NCBI GenBank assembly: GCA_900314905.1
Contig: OMXA01000007.1
Span: forward strand, 27,208-91,207
Direction of reading: 5' to 3'
Origin: an uncultured Erysipelotrichaceae bacterium
GTDB lineage: Bacteria > Bacillota_I > Bacilli_A > Erysipelotrichales > Erysipelotrichaceae
Length of the DNA stretch: 64,000 bases
Made by a program: the position numbers and the translations under genes. Positions 34,751-44,455 of the stretch are shown piece after piece. Every line of letters starts with the position of its first letter. The stretch's first letter is position 1. A model generated the notes under the pieces. It saw only the letters and a program-made list of their open reading frames with translations, made no database searches and had not been told where the DNA came from.

Positions 34751-37139
34751 GCAGGAGTTCAAGAAAGAGTTCAGTCAGAGACTGATTGAAGCGTATGGCA
34801 CGACCGTAGATCAGACGCATCCGACCGAGAAGTATCTGGTCTTAGGCGAAATGGTCCGTGATTATGCAAGCGTCAACTGGAAGGATACCAAAGTGGCAGT
34901 ATCCGAAAAGCAGGCGAAGCAGGTGTATTACTTTTCCATGGAGTTTCTGCTCGGGAGGATGCTGACGAGCAATCTGAGAAATCTCGGGATCTATGACATT
35001 GTCACCGAAGGACTGGAAGAACTTGGCATTGATTATGAAAATCTGGCTTCCATGGAACGAGATGCGGGGCTTGGAAATGGCGGCCTCGGCAGACTTGCCG
35101 CATGTTTCATGGATAGTGCTGCGACGGAGAATCTGCCGGTGAACGGAAACTGCATCCGCTATCAGTGCGGTCTGTTCCGTCAGAAGATCGATAACCAGGG
35201 CAATCAGGTTGAGGTTCCGGATATGTGGATGCGGATCGGCAACCCATGGGAAGTGCGCAAGCTGAAGCATTCCGTGGATGTGAAGTTCTGGGGAAATGTG
35301 GAAGTTCATGGCGATGAGAATGGAAATCTGCATTTCAATCATGTGAATGCAGAGCATATCCTCGCAGTTCCGTATGACATGCCCATGATCGGGGCAGGCA
35401 CGAAGATGACCAACACGCTGCGCTTATGGAGTGCGGAAGCAGCAGATGAGTCGCCTTCGTGGATGGATTACCGGGAATATCTCTCTGAAGTCAATCAGAT
35501 CTGCCTGAATGTGTATCCGGATGATTCGACGGAAGAAGGAAAGTATCTCCGTCTGAAGCAGCAGTATTTCTTTGTCAGTGCAGGCATTGATTCGATCATC
35601 AACACGCATCTGAAGCAGTATGATACGCTGGACAATCTCGGCGAGAAGGTCAGTGTTCAGCTGAATGATACGCATCCGGTGCTGGCTATCCCGGAACTGA
35701 TGCGGGTGCTGATGGATAACTACGGATATTCCTGGGATAAGGCTCAGGAAATCACGATGTCGGTGATGTCCTATACCAACCACACGGTCATGAGCGAAGC
35801 ACTGGAGAAGTGGCCGGTGGAATATGTTCAGAAGCTGCTTCCGAGAATCTATATGATCATCGATGAGCTCAACAGCAGATACGGACGTTTCCTGAATGAA
35901 CGCTATCCGAATCGTCAGGATCTCTGGTACAGCACGCGCATCATTGACAATGGCATGATTCATATGGCTCGGCTTGCGGTCATCATGTCGCACGCAGTCA
36001 ATGGTGTGGCAGAGATTCATACCGGACTGCTTGAGAGCGAGCTGTTCCATGAGTATTACTCCATGTGGCCTGAGAAGTTCACGAACAAGACCAACGGCAT
36101 CACCCCGCGCAGATGGATGCTATACAGCAACCCGGAACTCAGGGAACTGCTGAAGAGCCATATCGGCAGAGGATTCGAGACTGATTTCTCGAAGATCGAA
36201 AAGCTCATGAATCATGTCGATGAGCCGAAGCTTCAGGAAGAGTTCCTTAAGGTGAAGCAGCAGCGCAAGGAGATTCTTGCGGCATATATTCAGAGATCAA
36301 CCGGAATCATCGTGGATCCCTCTTCGATCTTTGACAGCCAGGCAAAGCGCCTGCATGCATATAAGCGTCAGCTGCTGAACATCATGCATGTGATCTATCT
36401 CTACCAGAGAATCAAAAGCGATCCTGGTTTCAGAATCTATCCGCATACGTTCATTTTCGCTGCCAAGGCAGCTCCTTCCTATGTATTTGCCAAGAAGGTC
36501 ATCAAGCTGATCAGCTGTGTATCGAAGGTCGTCAACAGTGATCCTGATGTCAATGGGATGCTGAAGGTGGTATTCCTCCCGAACTACAGTGTCTCGATGA
36601 GCGAGGTGCTGATGAACGGTTCTGATGTCAGTGAGCAGATCAGCACGGCAGGCAAGGAAGCAAGCGGCACCGGCAATATGAAATTCATGATGAATGGTGC
36701 AATTACCCTTGGCACCCTGGATGGTGCTACGGTCGAGATCGATCGTCTGGTGGGACGTGAGAATGATGTGATCTTCGGAATGACGGTCGAGGAAATCGAG
36801 AGCTTCCGGCAGACGTACCGGGCAATGGACTATGTCAATGGCGATGAGCGGATCAGAAAGGTTCTGAATACATTCATTGACGGAACCTGGAATGGCGACC
36901 GGGATGATTTCCGGACGATCTATGATGAACTGCTCATGAAGAATGATGAGTACTTTGTCCTGGCAGATTTCGATTCATACGTGCAGGCGCAGGAGCAGAT
37001 CTCGGCGCGCTATCAGGATCGCTATGCGTGGGCAAGAAGCTGCCTGGTCAATATTGCAAAGTCCGGCTACTTCTCCAGCGATCGCACGATCTGCCAGTAT
37101 GCGGATGAAATCTGGAATGTGAAGCCGCTGAAATTCTGA
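34737..37139 (+). CDS. glgP: Glycogen phosphorylase GlgP
   Basis: An 800-residue PLP enzyme (GT35) that releases glucose 1-phosphate from glycogen ends. The PLP lysine is in G-T-G-N-M-K-F near the C-terminus; the G-N-G-G-L-G-R loop near the N-terminus is also clear. Length is normal. The ATG at 34737 lies within the end of glgB, so branching and breakdown enzymes are made from one message. A terminator-like hairpin separates it from pulA. Confidence 0.97.
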   Translation: MFRNKQEFKKEFSQRLIEAYGTTVDQTHPTEKYLVLGEMVRDYASVNWKDTKVAVSEKQAKQVYYFSMEFLLGRMLTSNLRNLGIYDIVTEGLEELGIDYENLASMERDAGLGNGGLGRLAACFMDSAATENLPVNGNCIRYQCGLFRQKIDNQGNQVEVPDMWMRIGNPWEVRKLKHSVDVKFWGNVEVHGDENGNLHFNHVNAEHILAVPYDMPMIGAGTKMTNTLRLWSAEAADESPSWMDYREYLSEVNQICLNVYPDDSTEEGKYLRLKQQYFFVSAGIDSIINTHLKQYDTLDNLGEKVSVQLNDTHPVLAIPELMRVLMDNYGYSWDKAQEITMSVMSYTNHTVMSEALEKWPVEYVQKLLPRIYMIIDELNSRYGRFLNERYPNRQDLWYSTRIIDNGMIHMARLAVIMSHAVNGVAEIHTGLLESELFHEYYSMWPEKFTNKTNGITPRRWMLYSNPELRELLKSHIGRGFETDFSKIEKLMNHVDEPKLQEEFLKVKQQRKEILAAYIQRSTGIIVDPSSIFDSQAKRLHAYKRQLLNIMHVIYLYQRIKSDPGFRIYPHTFIFAAKAAPSYVFAKKVIKLISCVSKVVNSDPDVNGMLKVVFLPNYSVSMSEVLMNGSDVSEQISTAGKEASGTGNMKFMMNGAITLGTLDGATVEIDRLVGRENDVIFGMTVEEIESFRQTYRAMDYVNGDERIRKVLNTFIDGTWNGDRDDFRTIYDELLMKNDEYFVLADFDSYVQAQEQISARYQDRYAWARSCLVNIAKSGYFSSDRTICQYADEIWNVKPLKF

Positions 37140-37170
37140 TTGCCTAAGCGAATAAATGCATTTATGATAG

Positions 37171-37195
37171 GGACGCAGAAACTGCGTCCTTTTTT
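37171..37195 (+). terminator. Terminator between glgP and pulA
   Basis: An 8-bp perfect stem (37171-37178 with 37182-37189) with a three-base loop and six T. It lies inside an otherwise tight gene cluster and leaves only 43 bases before the pulA start. Confidence 0.9.
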
Positions 37196-37238
37196 CAGCT
37201 TTCTGAGTACGGGAAAAGGGCGCTGGAAAGAGAAAAAT

Positions 37239-39368
37239 ATGAGTGTGATCGAAGCGTTCCTGGATGATTATGGAAAGGTGCTGGTGACTGTCAGCAAGAT
37301 TTTCTATAACGGGAGTGCAGGCGGATTCTATATCACGGATGACTTCGGGCTCTATTCTGAATGCGTGATCAGGGGAGTGGAAGAGCACGAACGGGAAGTG
37401 CGCTATCACCTGACCATCCCGGCAGATCTGCCGTTCGGAAGGAACTATTACATCCATGAAGAGCAGGGACAGTGCGTTGTGCTTCAGAATCGCTTCATTG
37501 TCCGTACTGCGCAGTTTGATAAAGAGTTCAATTACAGCGGCGATGATCTTGGCGCAAGATGGACCAGAAGCGGGACCTCATTTGGATTATGGGCACCAAC
37601 CTCGGTCCGGGTATTCGTGCGTATCCAGCATGGCGGAGTGCTGCGGATGGTTCCGATGAAGCGGACGGATCATGGCGTGTTCCGCGCCTACGTATCGGGA
37701 GATCTGTCCGAGGCGCTTTACCGCTATGTGCTGGAACGGGATGGAAAGACCGCGGAGTCGCTGGATCCCTATGGATTCAGCACCTCGGCAAATGGCAGGG
37801 ATTCCGCGGTCATCAATCTTGCCAGAGTGCTTGATATCCCTGATCCCGGTGTTAAGAAACCCCTGGAAAGTCCTGCTGATGCGGTGATCTATGAGTGCAG
37901 TGTCAGAGATGTGACCAGCTCGATTCTGACGGGCACCAGGGAACATGGAAACTTTGAGGCATTATGCCAGAGCGGCACGTCTTACCGCAATCAGCCGACC
38001 GGGTTTGATTATCTGTGCAGCCTCGGCATCACGCATATTCAGCTGCAGCCGGTGATTGATTTCTCAACGGTGGATGAAGAACATCCTGACCGCAATTACA
38101 ACTGGGGCTATGACCCTGCGCAGATCATCGGCCTGGAAGGCTCGTATTCCAGAAATCCGGAAGATCCGTATTCCAGAATGATGGGACTGCGGAAAGTGAC
38201 AGCAGCGTTCCATGAACATGGCATCCGGGTAATTCTTGATGTCGTGTACAACCATATGTATGATATGGAGCAGAGTGCGCTGAACTGTACCGTACCGTAT
38301 TATTTCTTCCGGTATACGGATTCGGGCTACCTGTCCAATGGTAGCTATTGCGGCAATGATCTGGACAGCGAACGCCCGATGATGAGAAAGCTGCTGATCT
38401 ATGCGGTGAAGTTCCTGATGAACACCTACGGAGTGGATGGGTTCCGGTTTGATCTGATGGGCATCCTGGATGTCAGCACGATGAATCAGCTGAACCGCGC
38501 AGCGCATGCGATCCGCAGCGATGCGATGATCTATGGCGAAGGCTGGGATATGCCCACTGCGCTCAGCGAAGAGCGCAAGGCAAAGATCTACAACCAGCAT
38601 CAGATGCCGGGAATCGGCCATTTCAATGATACGTTCCGGGATGTGGCAAAAGGCCCGACCAGCGATGATCGCAAATACGATACCGGCTACCTGACCGGGA
38701 ATACGGGGCTGGCGTTTGAGATGTGCAGTGCCCTGACTGGCAATACTCTGGATCAGCCCTATTTCATGCGCTTTGATTCGCCGATTCAGTCGGTGAATGC
38801 CATGGAGACACATGATAATGCGACAGCCTGGGATAAGATGCATTTCTGCTGTGCGGAGGAGCCGCGTGAAATCCGCATGATGCGCCAGAAGATGATGATC
38901 CTTGCGACCATGTGTGCCCAGGGCATTCCATTCCTGCATGCAGGCATGGAATTCTGCGGCACGAAGAAAGACTGCTCGAATTCCTATAATGCCGGCGATG
39001 AGATCAATGGTATGAACTGGGAACGCATGATCTTCAATGAAGATCTAGTGGAATATACGAAGAAAGCAATTTCCCTGAGGCGAAGCTGGAAGGCATTCAG
39101 GCTCTGTACCCGTCAGCAGATTGAGCAGTATGTGCATTTCTCGATCGCAGATGATTCTGTGATCTTCTATGATATCGATCTTGCGGATGAGGCCCATCAT
39201 TCCTCAGGCGTGCGGGTGATTCTGAATCCTTCTGCGGTGAATCGGGAGTATCGGTTTGATGAGCCATGGCAGGTCGTATTCGGGGCAGATGGGGAATGCC
39301 TTTCGGTGTATTCCAATGAGGTCTCTGTTCCGGCTTACACGATCTTTGTGTGCTCCAGGAGGCACTGA
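37239..39368 (+). CDS. pulA: Type I pullulanase (debranching enzyme)
   Basis: A 709-residue GH13_14 enzyme that cleaves alpha-1,6 links in pullulan or branched glycogen fragments. Family marks: Y-N-W-G-Y-D-P (type I pullulanase), D-V-V-Y-N-H (region I), nucleophile Asp in G-F-R-F-D-L-M, acid Glu in G-E-G-W-D, and E-T-H-D-N-A in region IV, where many have S-H-D-N. There is no signal peptide, so it acts inside the cell with GlgP. The start at 37239 is chosen because upstream codons lie in the terminator; GGAAAGAGA precedes it. Confidence 0.93.
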   Translation: MSVIEAFLDDYGKVLVTVSKIFYNGSAGGFYITDDFGLYSECVIRGVEEHEREVRYHLTIPADLPFGRNYYIHEEQGQCVVLQNRFIVRTAQFDKEFNYSGDDLGARWTRSGTSFGLWAPTSVRVFVRIQHGGVLRMVPMKRTDHGVFRAYVSGDLSEALYRYVLERDGKTAESLDPYGFSTSANGRDSAVINLARVLDIPDPGVKKPLESPADAVIYECSVRDVTSSILTGTREHGNFEALCQSGTSYRNQPTGFDYLCSLGITHIQLQPVIDFSTVDEEHPDRNYNWGYDPAQIIGLEGSYSRNPEDPYSRMMGLRKVTAAFHEHGIRVILDVVYNHMYDMEQSALNCTVPYYFFRYTDSGYLSNGSYCGNDLDSERPMMRKLLIYAVKFLMNTYGVDGFRFDLMGILDVSTMNQLNRAAHAIRSDAMIYGEGWDMPTALSEERKAKIYNQHQMPGIGHFNDTFRDVAKGPTSDDRKYDTGYLTGNTGLAFEMCSALTGNTLDQPYFMRFDSPIQSVNAMETHDNATAWDKMHFCCAEEPREIRMMRQKMMILATMCAQGIPFLHAGMEFCGTKKDCSNSYNAGDEINGMNWERMIFNEDLVEYTKKAISLRRSWKAFRLCTRQQIEQYVHFSIADDSVIFYDIDLADEAHHSSGVRVILNPSAVNREYRFDEPWQVVFGADGECLSVYSNEVSVPAYTIFVCSRRH

Positions 39369-39421
39369 TGTTCTCTTGCGGAGATATGGCTGGGGTATAA
39401 TGGTTCAGTAAGGAGTTTACT

Positions 39422-41332
39422 ATGAAACAGATGCTGAAACAGATACTTCATGCAGTATGTGCTGCAGCTGTCATGGCGACAGTGATTTCTCCTGCCAGAG
39501 TCATGGCTGAGGAAAACACCGGGAATGCGGAGTTTGATGAATTTCTGAATCAGGAATTCATTGACGCAATGGAGAAGGATTACCTGACAATGCACTATCA
39601 GATCCGGGACTATGAAAAGGCCGGGATCACGAAGCCGGATCCGGTCATGCCGGATCAGTCTCTGCAGTCGTATCAGGATGCGGTACAGGAAGCTGATGCA
39701 TCGCTTGAAAAGCTGAAGGCATTTGATTTCGATTCGCTGAGTGAAGAACAGCAGGTGGATTATCAGGTTTATGAGAATTATCTTGAGAATATCGCTGCCC
39801 TGAATTCTTATCCGATGCTGGACCAGCTGTTCAATCCTTCTTACGGAATCCAGGAAAATCTGCTGACGAACTTCACGGAATTCATCTTTTATGACAAGCA
39901 GGACGTTGAAGATTATCTGAGCGTGCTGAAGACGGTTCCGGATTGCCTGGATCAGTGCCTGGACCTTACGAAGCAGCAGGCGGCGGCTGGCTATTTCCTG
40001 ACGGATTCCCAGCTGGATGACACCGAGGATTCGATTGCCAAATTCACCGAGAAGAAAGAGAATAATCAGCTGATTGTCATCTTCGAAGAAGAGATCGATG
40101 CGCTCGATTTCCTGAGTGAGGAGGAGAAGACTTCCTTTAAGGAACAGAATCGTGAGATCATTCTGAATCAGTTCATTCCGGCTTATGAACATGTCAGCGA
40201 AGAACTGGAGAAGCTGCGCGGTTCTGCAGACTATGAAGGCGGATTATGCAATTACAAGGAGGGCGGCAGTGATTATTACGAGGCGCTGGTCCGCTACAAG
40301 ACCAGCAGCTCTGACAGCATCCAGGATCTTCTGGATCAGTGCACGGATTTCCTGAATCAGGTCATCTATCAGTATATCGATCTGATGCGCAGCAGCGATC
40401 TGGACTCGGCTGAGCAGGAAACAGTAGGCATGGATACCCCGGAAGAGATTCTTTCCTATCTGGAGAGCATTCTGGATCAGTCTTATCCGGAAGGACCGGA
40501 GGTTGCTTATACTGCCAGCTATCTCGATCCGTCGGTCGCAAATGATTCTGTGGTTGCATATTACATGCAGCCGCCGATTGACGATATCAAGGATAATGTC
40601 ATCAAGATCAATGGTGATAATGTCAGCGATGAAAATGAACTGTATTCCACGCTTGCGCATGAAGGGTTCGGCGGTCATCTGTATCAGATCACATGGTTCC
40701 TCAATACGAATCCGAACAAAGTCCGCAGCCTCTGCTCCAATTCAGGTTATACGGAAGGCTGGGGCATGTATGCAGAGATTGTCGCGCTTTCGGATGCTCC
40801 GCAGCTGAGCGATGCGGCAATTGAGAATCTGCAGATCAATACCTCACTCAGCTACGTGCTGGATGCGGCTTGCGACCTGGCGGTCAATGGTCTCGGGTAT
40901 TCCGTGGAGGATGTTGCGGAATATCTGGATTCCCTCGGCCTCAATGCTTCGAATGCACAGTCTCTCTATGACTTTGTCATCAGCCAGCCTGGCACGATTC
41001 TGCCATATGGGATCGGTCTCATGAAGTTCCTGGATCTGCGCGAAGATGCCAAGGAAGCCCTTGGCAGCAAGTTCGATCTCAGGGAGTTCAATACCGTGCT
41101 GCTGACAGGCGGCGATCGCCCGTTCTCGATGGTGGAATCCGATGTGAAGGAATGGGTGAAGGAAAAGGGAGGAACCCTCGACTTCTCGAATACCAGTGCT
41201 CCATCTTCCCCTGCATCAGGAAACAGCGGTTCTTCCTTTCCGACAGCAGCGGTGATTCTGATTCTGGCAGCGGCTGCAGTCATTGCAGCGGCAGTGAAGA
41301 GGCGTGTTTCACGGCATGATCCGCTTCAGTAA
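39422..41332 (+). CDS. Exported DUF885 family metallopeptidase
   Basis: A 636-residue surface protein: signal peptide (1-29, cleavage after V-M-A), DUF885 domain (about 40-575), a Ser/Pro linker and a C-terminal membrane anchor (about 607-626) with basic tail. The zinc motif is A-H-E-G-F-G-G-H, with E-G-W-G-M-Y-A-E downstream, as in this predicted carboxypeptidase-like family. Substrate unknown. A TATAAT at 39396-39401 and AAGGAG precede the ATG. It overlaps the next lipoprotein gene by 17 bases. Confidence 0.88.
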   Translation: MKQMLKQILHAVCAAAVMATVISPARVMAEENTGNAEFDEFLNQEFIDAMEKDYLTMHYQIRDYEKAGITKPDPVMPDQSLQSYQDAVQEADASLEKLKAFDFDSLSEEQQVDYQVYENYLENIAALNSYPMLDQLFNPSYGIQENLLTNFTEFIFYDKQDVEDYLSVLKTVPDCLDQCLDLTKQQAAAGYFLTDSQLDDTEDSIAKFTEKKENNQLIVIFEEEIDALDFLSEEEKTSFKEQNREIILNQFIPAYEHVSEELEKLRGSADYEGGLCNYKEGGSDYYEALVRYKTSSSDSIQDLLDQCTDFLNQVIYQYIDLMRSSDLDSAEQETVGMDTPEEILSYLESILDQSYPEGPEVAYTASYLDPSVANDSVVAYYMQPPIDDIKDNVIKINGDNVSDENELYSTLAHEGFGGHLYQITWFLNTNPNKVRSLCSNSGYTEGWGMYAEIVALSDAPQLSDAAIENLQINTSLSYVLDAACDLAVNGLGYSVEDVAEYLDSLGLNASNAQSLYDFVISQPGTILPYGIGLMKFLDLREDAKEALGSKFDLREFNTVLLTGGDRPFSMVESDVKEWVKEKGGTLDFSNTSAPSSPASGNSGSSFPTAAVILILAAAAVIAAAVKRRVSRHDPLQ

Positions 41333-42587
41333 GTTCCTGGCTTCAGTTCTGTGCCTGGCAGTTGTGCTTTCTGGCTGCTCATCAGCCGAAGAACCATCAG
41401 TGCAGCAGACCTATGCCTCCGTGCGTTCCATGACGGAGGCGGTTTCCGCTGCAGTGAGAGAAGAAGACTGGAAGGCTCTTTCCGGCCTTTTTGCGCGCAG
41501 TTCTGCACAGAAGCATCGGGGAAAAGATCTGAAAGCTCTCTGGAGAAAACAGACCACGGCAGAACCAGGAGAATGCCTGGAGCAGGGGGTGGTATTTGAG
41601 GAGGATCGCAAAGGCGGTCAGCTGCTCTTTGCGGCTGGAGATCAGGAAGTACAGGCAGACTTCCGGCTTTCTGATTCCGGAAAAATCAGCTCACTGCAGT
41701 TTTTCCTTCGGTCCTCTCCACCGGTCATCGAGTCTTCTGATGCCTATACCGAGACCGAGGTTTCATTTGGAAAAGCAGTTTCGCTCAGGGAAATTCTGAC
41801 TCTGCCAGCAGATGCGGAATCTGCGCCGGTAGCGATTCTGATGCCGGAAGGCATGAAGGAATCCTGTGATGGTTCGGGGAGTGATGACAGTTTCCGGAAA
41901 GACCTTGCCCATGCATTAGCCCAGGCCGGGATTGCCAGCGTCCGCTGGAATACCAGGCTGGAAGAAGATCCGTATCTGATTCAGGATCCGTCGGAATATT
42001 CTCTGAATCGCATTCTGCTGGAAGATTTTGCCAGCGTCGTGCACAGCCTGGAGCAGTATCCGGTCAATGCGGCGGACATCATCTATATCGGGATCGGCAC
42101 CGGCGGTTCGCTTGGATATGATCTGGTGAATTCTCATTTTGAGATTTCCGGAGGGCTGGTATTGCTGAATGCACCGTACGAAGAAGATGGCATTTCGCTG
42201 CTTTCCAGATCAGAAGGGCTGAATGTCTCTGCAGAGGAAGTGAAGTATTCGATTGCGGCAGAACCGGAAACGGATCCGATGATCGGGGGATATCCGCTGA
42301 CCTACTGGAAGGACTGGAATACAGCGGGCGCATTGAACTATACCCCGAAGGTTTCCATGCCGATTGCAATTCTGCAGGGGGAAGCAGATCCGGAAGTGAC
42401 CATGTCTGCTGATTTTGAATCCTGGAAAAGCCAGAAGGGCTCTAATGTCTCCATGAAGAGCTATCCGGGTCTCGGCCATTATCTCCGCGGGGCAGATGGA
42501 TCGATCTCGTCTGAAGTTATTCAGGATCTGATCAGATGGCATCAGGGAGAAGATATTGAGAAAGAGGGGGAAGAAGATGATTCATAA
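41316..42587 (+). CDS. Lipoprotein with DUF3887-like and alpha/beta hydrolase domains, nucleophile missing
   Basis: A 423-residue predicted lipoprotein (lipobox V-L-S-G-C, Cys21). A DUF3887-like domain covers about 34-130 and an alpha/beta hydrolase domain about 160-420. Where related hydrolases have G-x-S-x-G-G, this one reads G259-I-G261-T-G-G, so the serine is replaced by Gly. The acid D358 (G-E-A-D-P-E-V) and H388 (G-L-G-H-Y) are kept. It is probably not an active serine hydrolase. The ATG at 41316 overlaps the DUF885 gene; its end overlaps ung by 11 bases. Confidence 0.75.
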   Translation: MIRFSKFLASVLCLAVVLSGCSSAEEPSVQQTYASVRSMTEAVSAAVREEDWKALSGLFARSSAQKHRGKDLKALWRKQTTAEPGECLEQGVVFEEDRKGGQLLFAAGDQEVQADFRLSDSGKISSLQFFLRSSPPVIESSDAYTETEVSFGKAVSLREILTLPADAESAPVAILMPEGMKESCDGSGSDDSFRKDLAHALAQAGIASVRWNTRLEEDPYLIQDPSEYSLNRILLEDFASVVHSLEQYPVNAADIIYIGIGTGGSLGYDLVNSHFEISGGLVLLNAPYEEDGISLLSRSEGLNVSAEEVKYSIAAEPETDPMIGGYPLTYWKDWNTAGALNYTPKVSMPIAILQGEADPEVTMSADFESWKSQKGSNVSMKSYPGLGHYLRGADGSISSEVIQDLIRWHQGEDIEKEGEEDDS

Positions 42588-43263
42588 TCACTGGTATCCC
42601 TGGCTGCAGGAAGAATGGCAGCAGCCGTATTTTCAGAAGCTCGCCGCATTCGTTCACGAGCAGTATCAGACACATCATGTCTATCCGCCGAAGGCTCAGG
42701 TTTTCAGCGCATTTGAGCATTGTGATTATCCGGATATCAAGGTTGTGATCCTCGGCCAGGACCCATATCATCAGCCAGGCCAGGCTCATGGCATGTGTTT
42801 TTCCGTAAGACCTGGGGTTCCGGTGCCGCCGTCGCTTCAGAATATCTACAAGGAGCTTCATGATGATCTTGGCTGCCGGATTCCGGATAACGGTTATCTG
42901 ATGCCATGGGCAGAGCAGGGGGTGTTCCTGCTCAACACGGTCATGACCGTGGAAGAATCCAGACCGAACAGTCATGCCGGGCAGGGATGGGAAACCTTCA
43001 CGGATCATGTGATCGCGAAGATCAATGAGCGGCAGCAGCCGGTGGTTTTCCTGCTCTGGGGGAGAAATGCCCGCAGCAAATCCTTGATGATTGATCATTC
43101 CAGACACCTTGTTCTGGAAGCAGCCCATCCTTCTCCGCTCAGTGCCTATCATGGCTTTTTCGGCTGCAGGCATTTTTCGAAAGCAGATGCGTTTCTCAAG
43201 GAACATGGGATGAAGCCGATTGACTGGCAGATCCCGGACCTGGATCATGTTTCAGAACATTGA
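42577..43263 (+). CDS. ung: Uracil-DNA glycosylase
   Basis: A 228-residue family 1 uracil-DNA glycosylase that removes uracil from DNA. Motif A is L-G-Q-D-P-Y-H (catalytic Asp) and motif B is H-P-S-P-L-S (catalytic His). Length is standard. AGAGGGGGAAGA precedes the ATG at 42577. It overlaps the upstream lipoprotein gene and folC, so it sits in the middle of a coupled operon of unrelated functions. Confidence 0.97.
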   Translation: MIHNHWYPWLQEEWQQPYFQKLAAFVHEQYQTHHVYPPKAQVFSAFEHCDYPDIKVVILGQDPYHQPGQAHGMCFSVRPGVPVPPSLQNIYKELHDDLGCRIPDNGYLMPWAEQGVFLLNTVMTVEESRPNSHAGQGWETFTDHVIAKINERQQPVVFLLWGRNARSKSLMIDHSRHLVLEAAHPSPLSAYHGFFGCRHFSKADAFLKEHGMKPIDWQIPDLDHVSEH

Positions 43264-44455
43264 CGAAGCAGTCGAGTGGGTCATGGCAAGGCATTTTCCT
43301 TCGCAAGGATTCTCAGCATTCGAGAGTGTCATGGCCTCACTCGGAAATCCGCAGGATTCCTTCAGATCCGTGCATGTGGCGGGAACAAATGGCAAGGGCA
43401 GCACGTGCTGCTATCTGCGTGATCTGCTGCATACCCGATATCAGAAAGTCGGGCTTTTTACTTCTCCGCATCTTGCTGCCCATCAGGACCGCATCCGGAT
43501 CAATGATGCATGGATTCCGGATGAGACGTTCCTGAGATTGCTGAATACGCACCTTGCCTGCATCGAAGCACATGCTCTGAACATGTTCGAGATTGATATG
43601 CTGCTGAGCGCATTCTGGTATCAGGAAGAACGAGTGGATATTGCAGTCTATGAGACCGGACTTGGCGGCAGGCTGGATCCGACTTCTGTCCTTCATCATC
43701 CGGATCTGTGCATCATCACGACGATCGGGTTTGATCATATGGCCTTATTAGGCAATACGCTTGCCGAGATTGCCAAAGAAAAGGCTGGTATCATCATGCC
43801 TCATTCCGAAGTGCTGGCCGGTTATCTGAAGCCGGAGGCAGAAGCGGTGATTGCGGCAGAAACGGAACGGAAAGATGGAGTTCTTCATTGTCTTCAGCCC
43901 TATGAGGATCTTGGAAGACAGAAGTTCCGCTTTGAGGAAACAGAGTATTCCCTGAAGGCTCTTCCGGAATATCAGAAGGCCAATGCATCGCTTGCCCTGA
44001 AGGCGGCGAAACTGCTTGGCATCGATATTCATAGCCGGTCTGCCATCCGGGCGGTTCATGACAGCTTCTGGCCAGGCAGGTTTGAAGCAGTGCACCAGCA
44101 TCCGCTGGTGATCCTGGATGGGGCTCATAATACCGAAGGCATGCTGGCGCTGACGGAATCGATGAAAGTACTTCCGCATCCATGCATTGCGGTGTTTTCT
44201 GCGCTGAAAGATAAGCAGGGGCCAAAGATGGAAGCGATGCTGAAGAAGGCGTGCGATGAAGTTATCGTGACGCAGTTTGAAAATCAGCGTGCAGATACTG
44301 CCGAACACCTTGCGGATCCTGAGGCAGAGATCGTCGCGGACTGGAAAGAAGCGGTCAGAAAAGGAATGGAGAATGCCGGGGATCGAGGATGCCTGGTCAT
44401 CTGCGGCTCGCTGTATCTGATCAGCCTGGTGCGGAAATTGTTTGTTCCGGATTGA
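43247..44455 (+). CDS. folC: Folylpolyglutamate synthase/dihydrofolate synthase
   Basis: A 402-residue Mur ligase-type enzyme that adds glutamate to folates. The P-loop is G-T-N-G-K-G-S; T-S-P-H-L follows, and Y-E-T-G-L-G-G-R-L-D-P-T is the ligase signature. The ATG at 43247 lies 17 bases inside ung. It is the last gene of this operon; a 573-base gap follows. Confidence 0.95.
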   Translation: MFQNIDEAVEWVMARHFPSQGFSAFESVMASLGNPQDSFRSVHVAGTNGKGSTCCYLRDLLHTRYQKVGLFTSPHLAAHQDRIRINDAWIPDETFLRLLNTHLACIEAHALNMFEIDMLLSAFWYQEERVDIAVYETGLGGRLDPTSVLHHPDLCIITTIGFDHMALLGNTLAEIAKEKAGIIMPHSEVLAGYLKPEAEAVIAAETERKDGVLHCLQPYEDLGRQKFRFEETEYSLKALPEYQKANASLALKAAKLLGIDIHSRSAIRAVHDSFWPGRFEAVHQHPLVILDGAHNTEGMLALTESMKVLPHPCIAVFSALKDKQGPKMEAMLKKACDEVIVTQFENQRADTAEHLADPEAEIVADWKEAVRKGMENAGDRGCLVICGSLYLISLVRKLFVPD

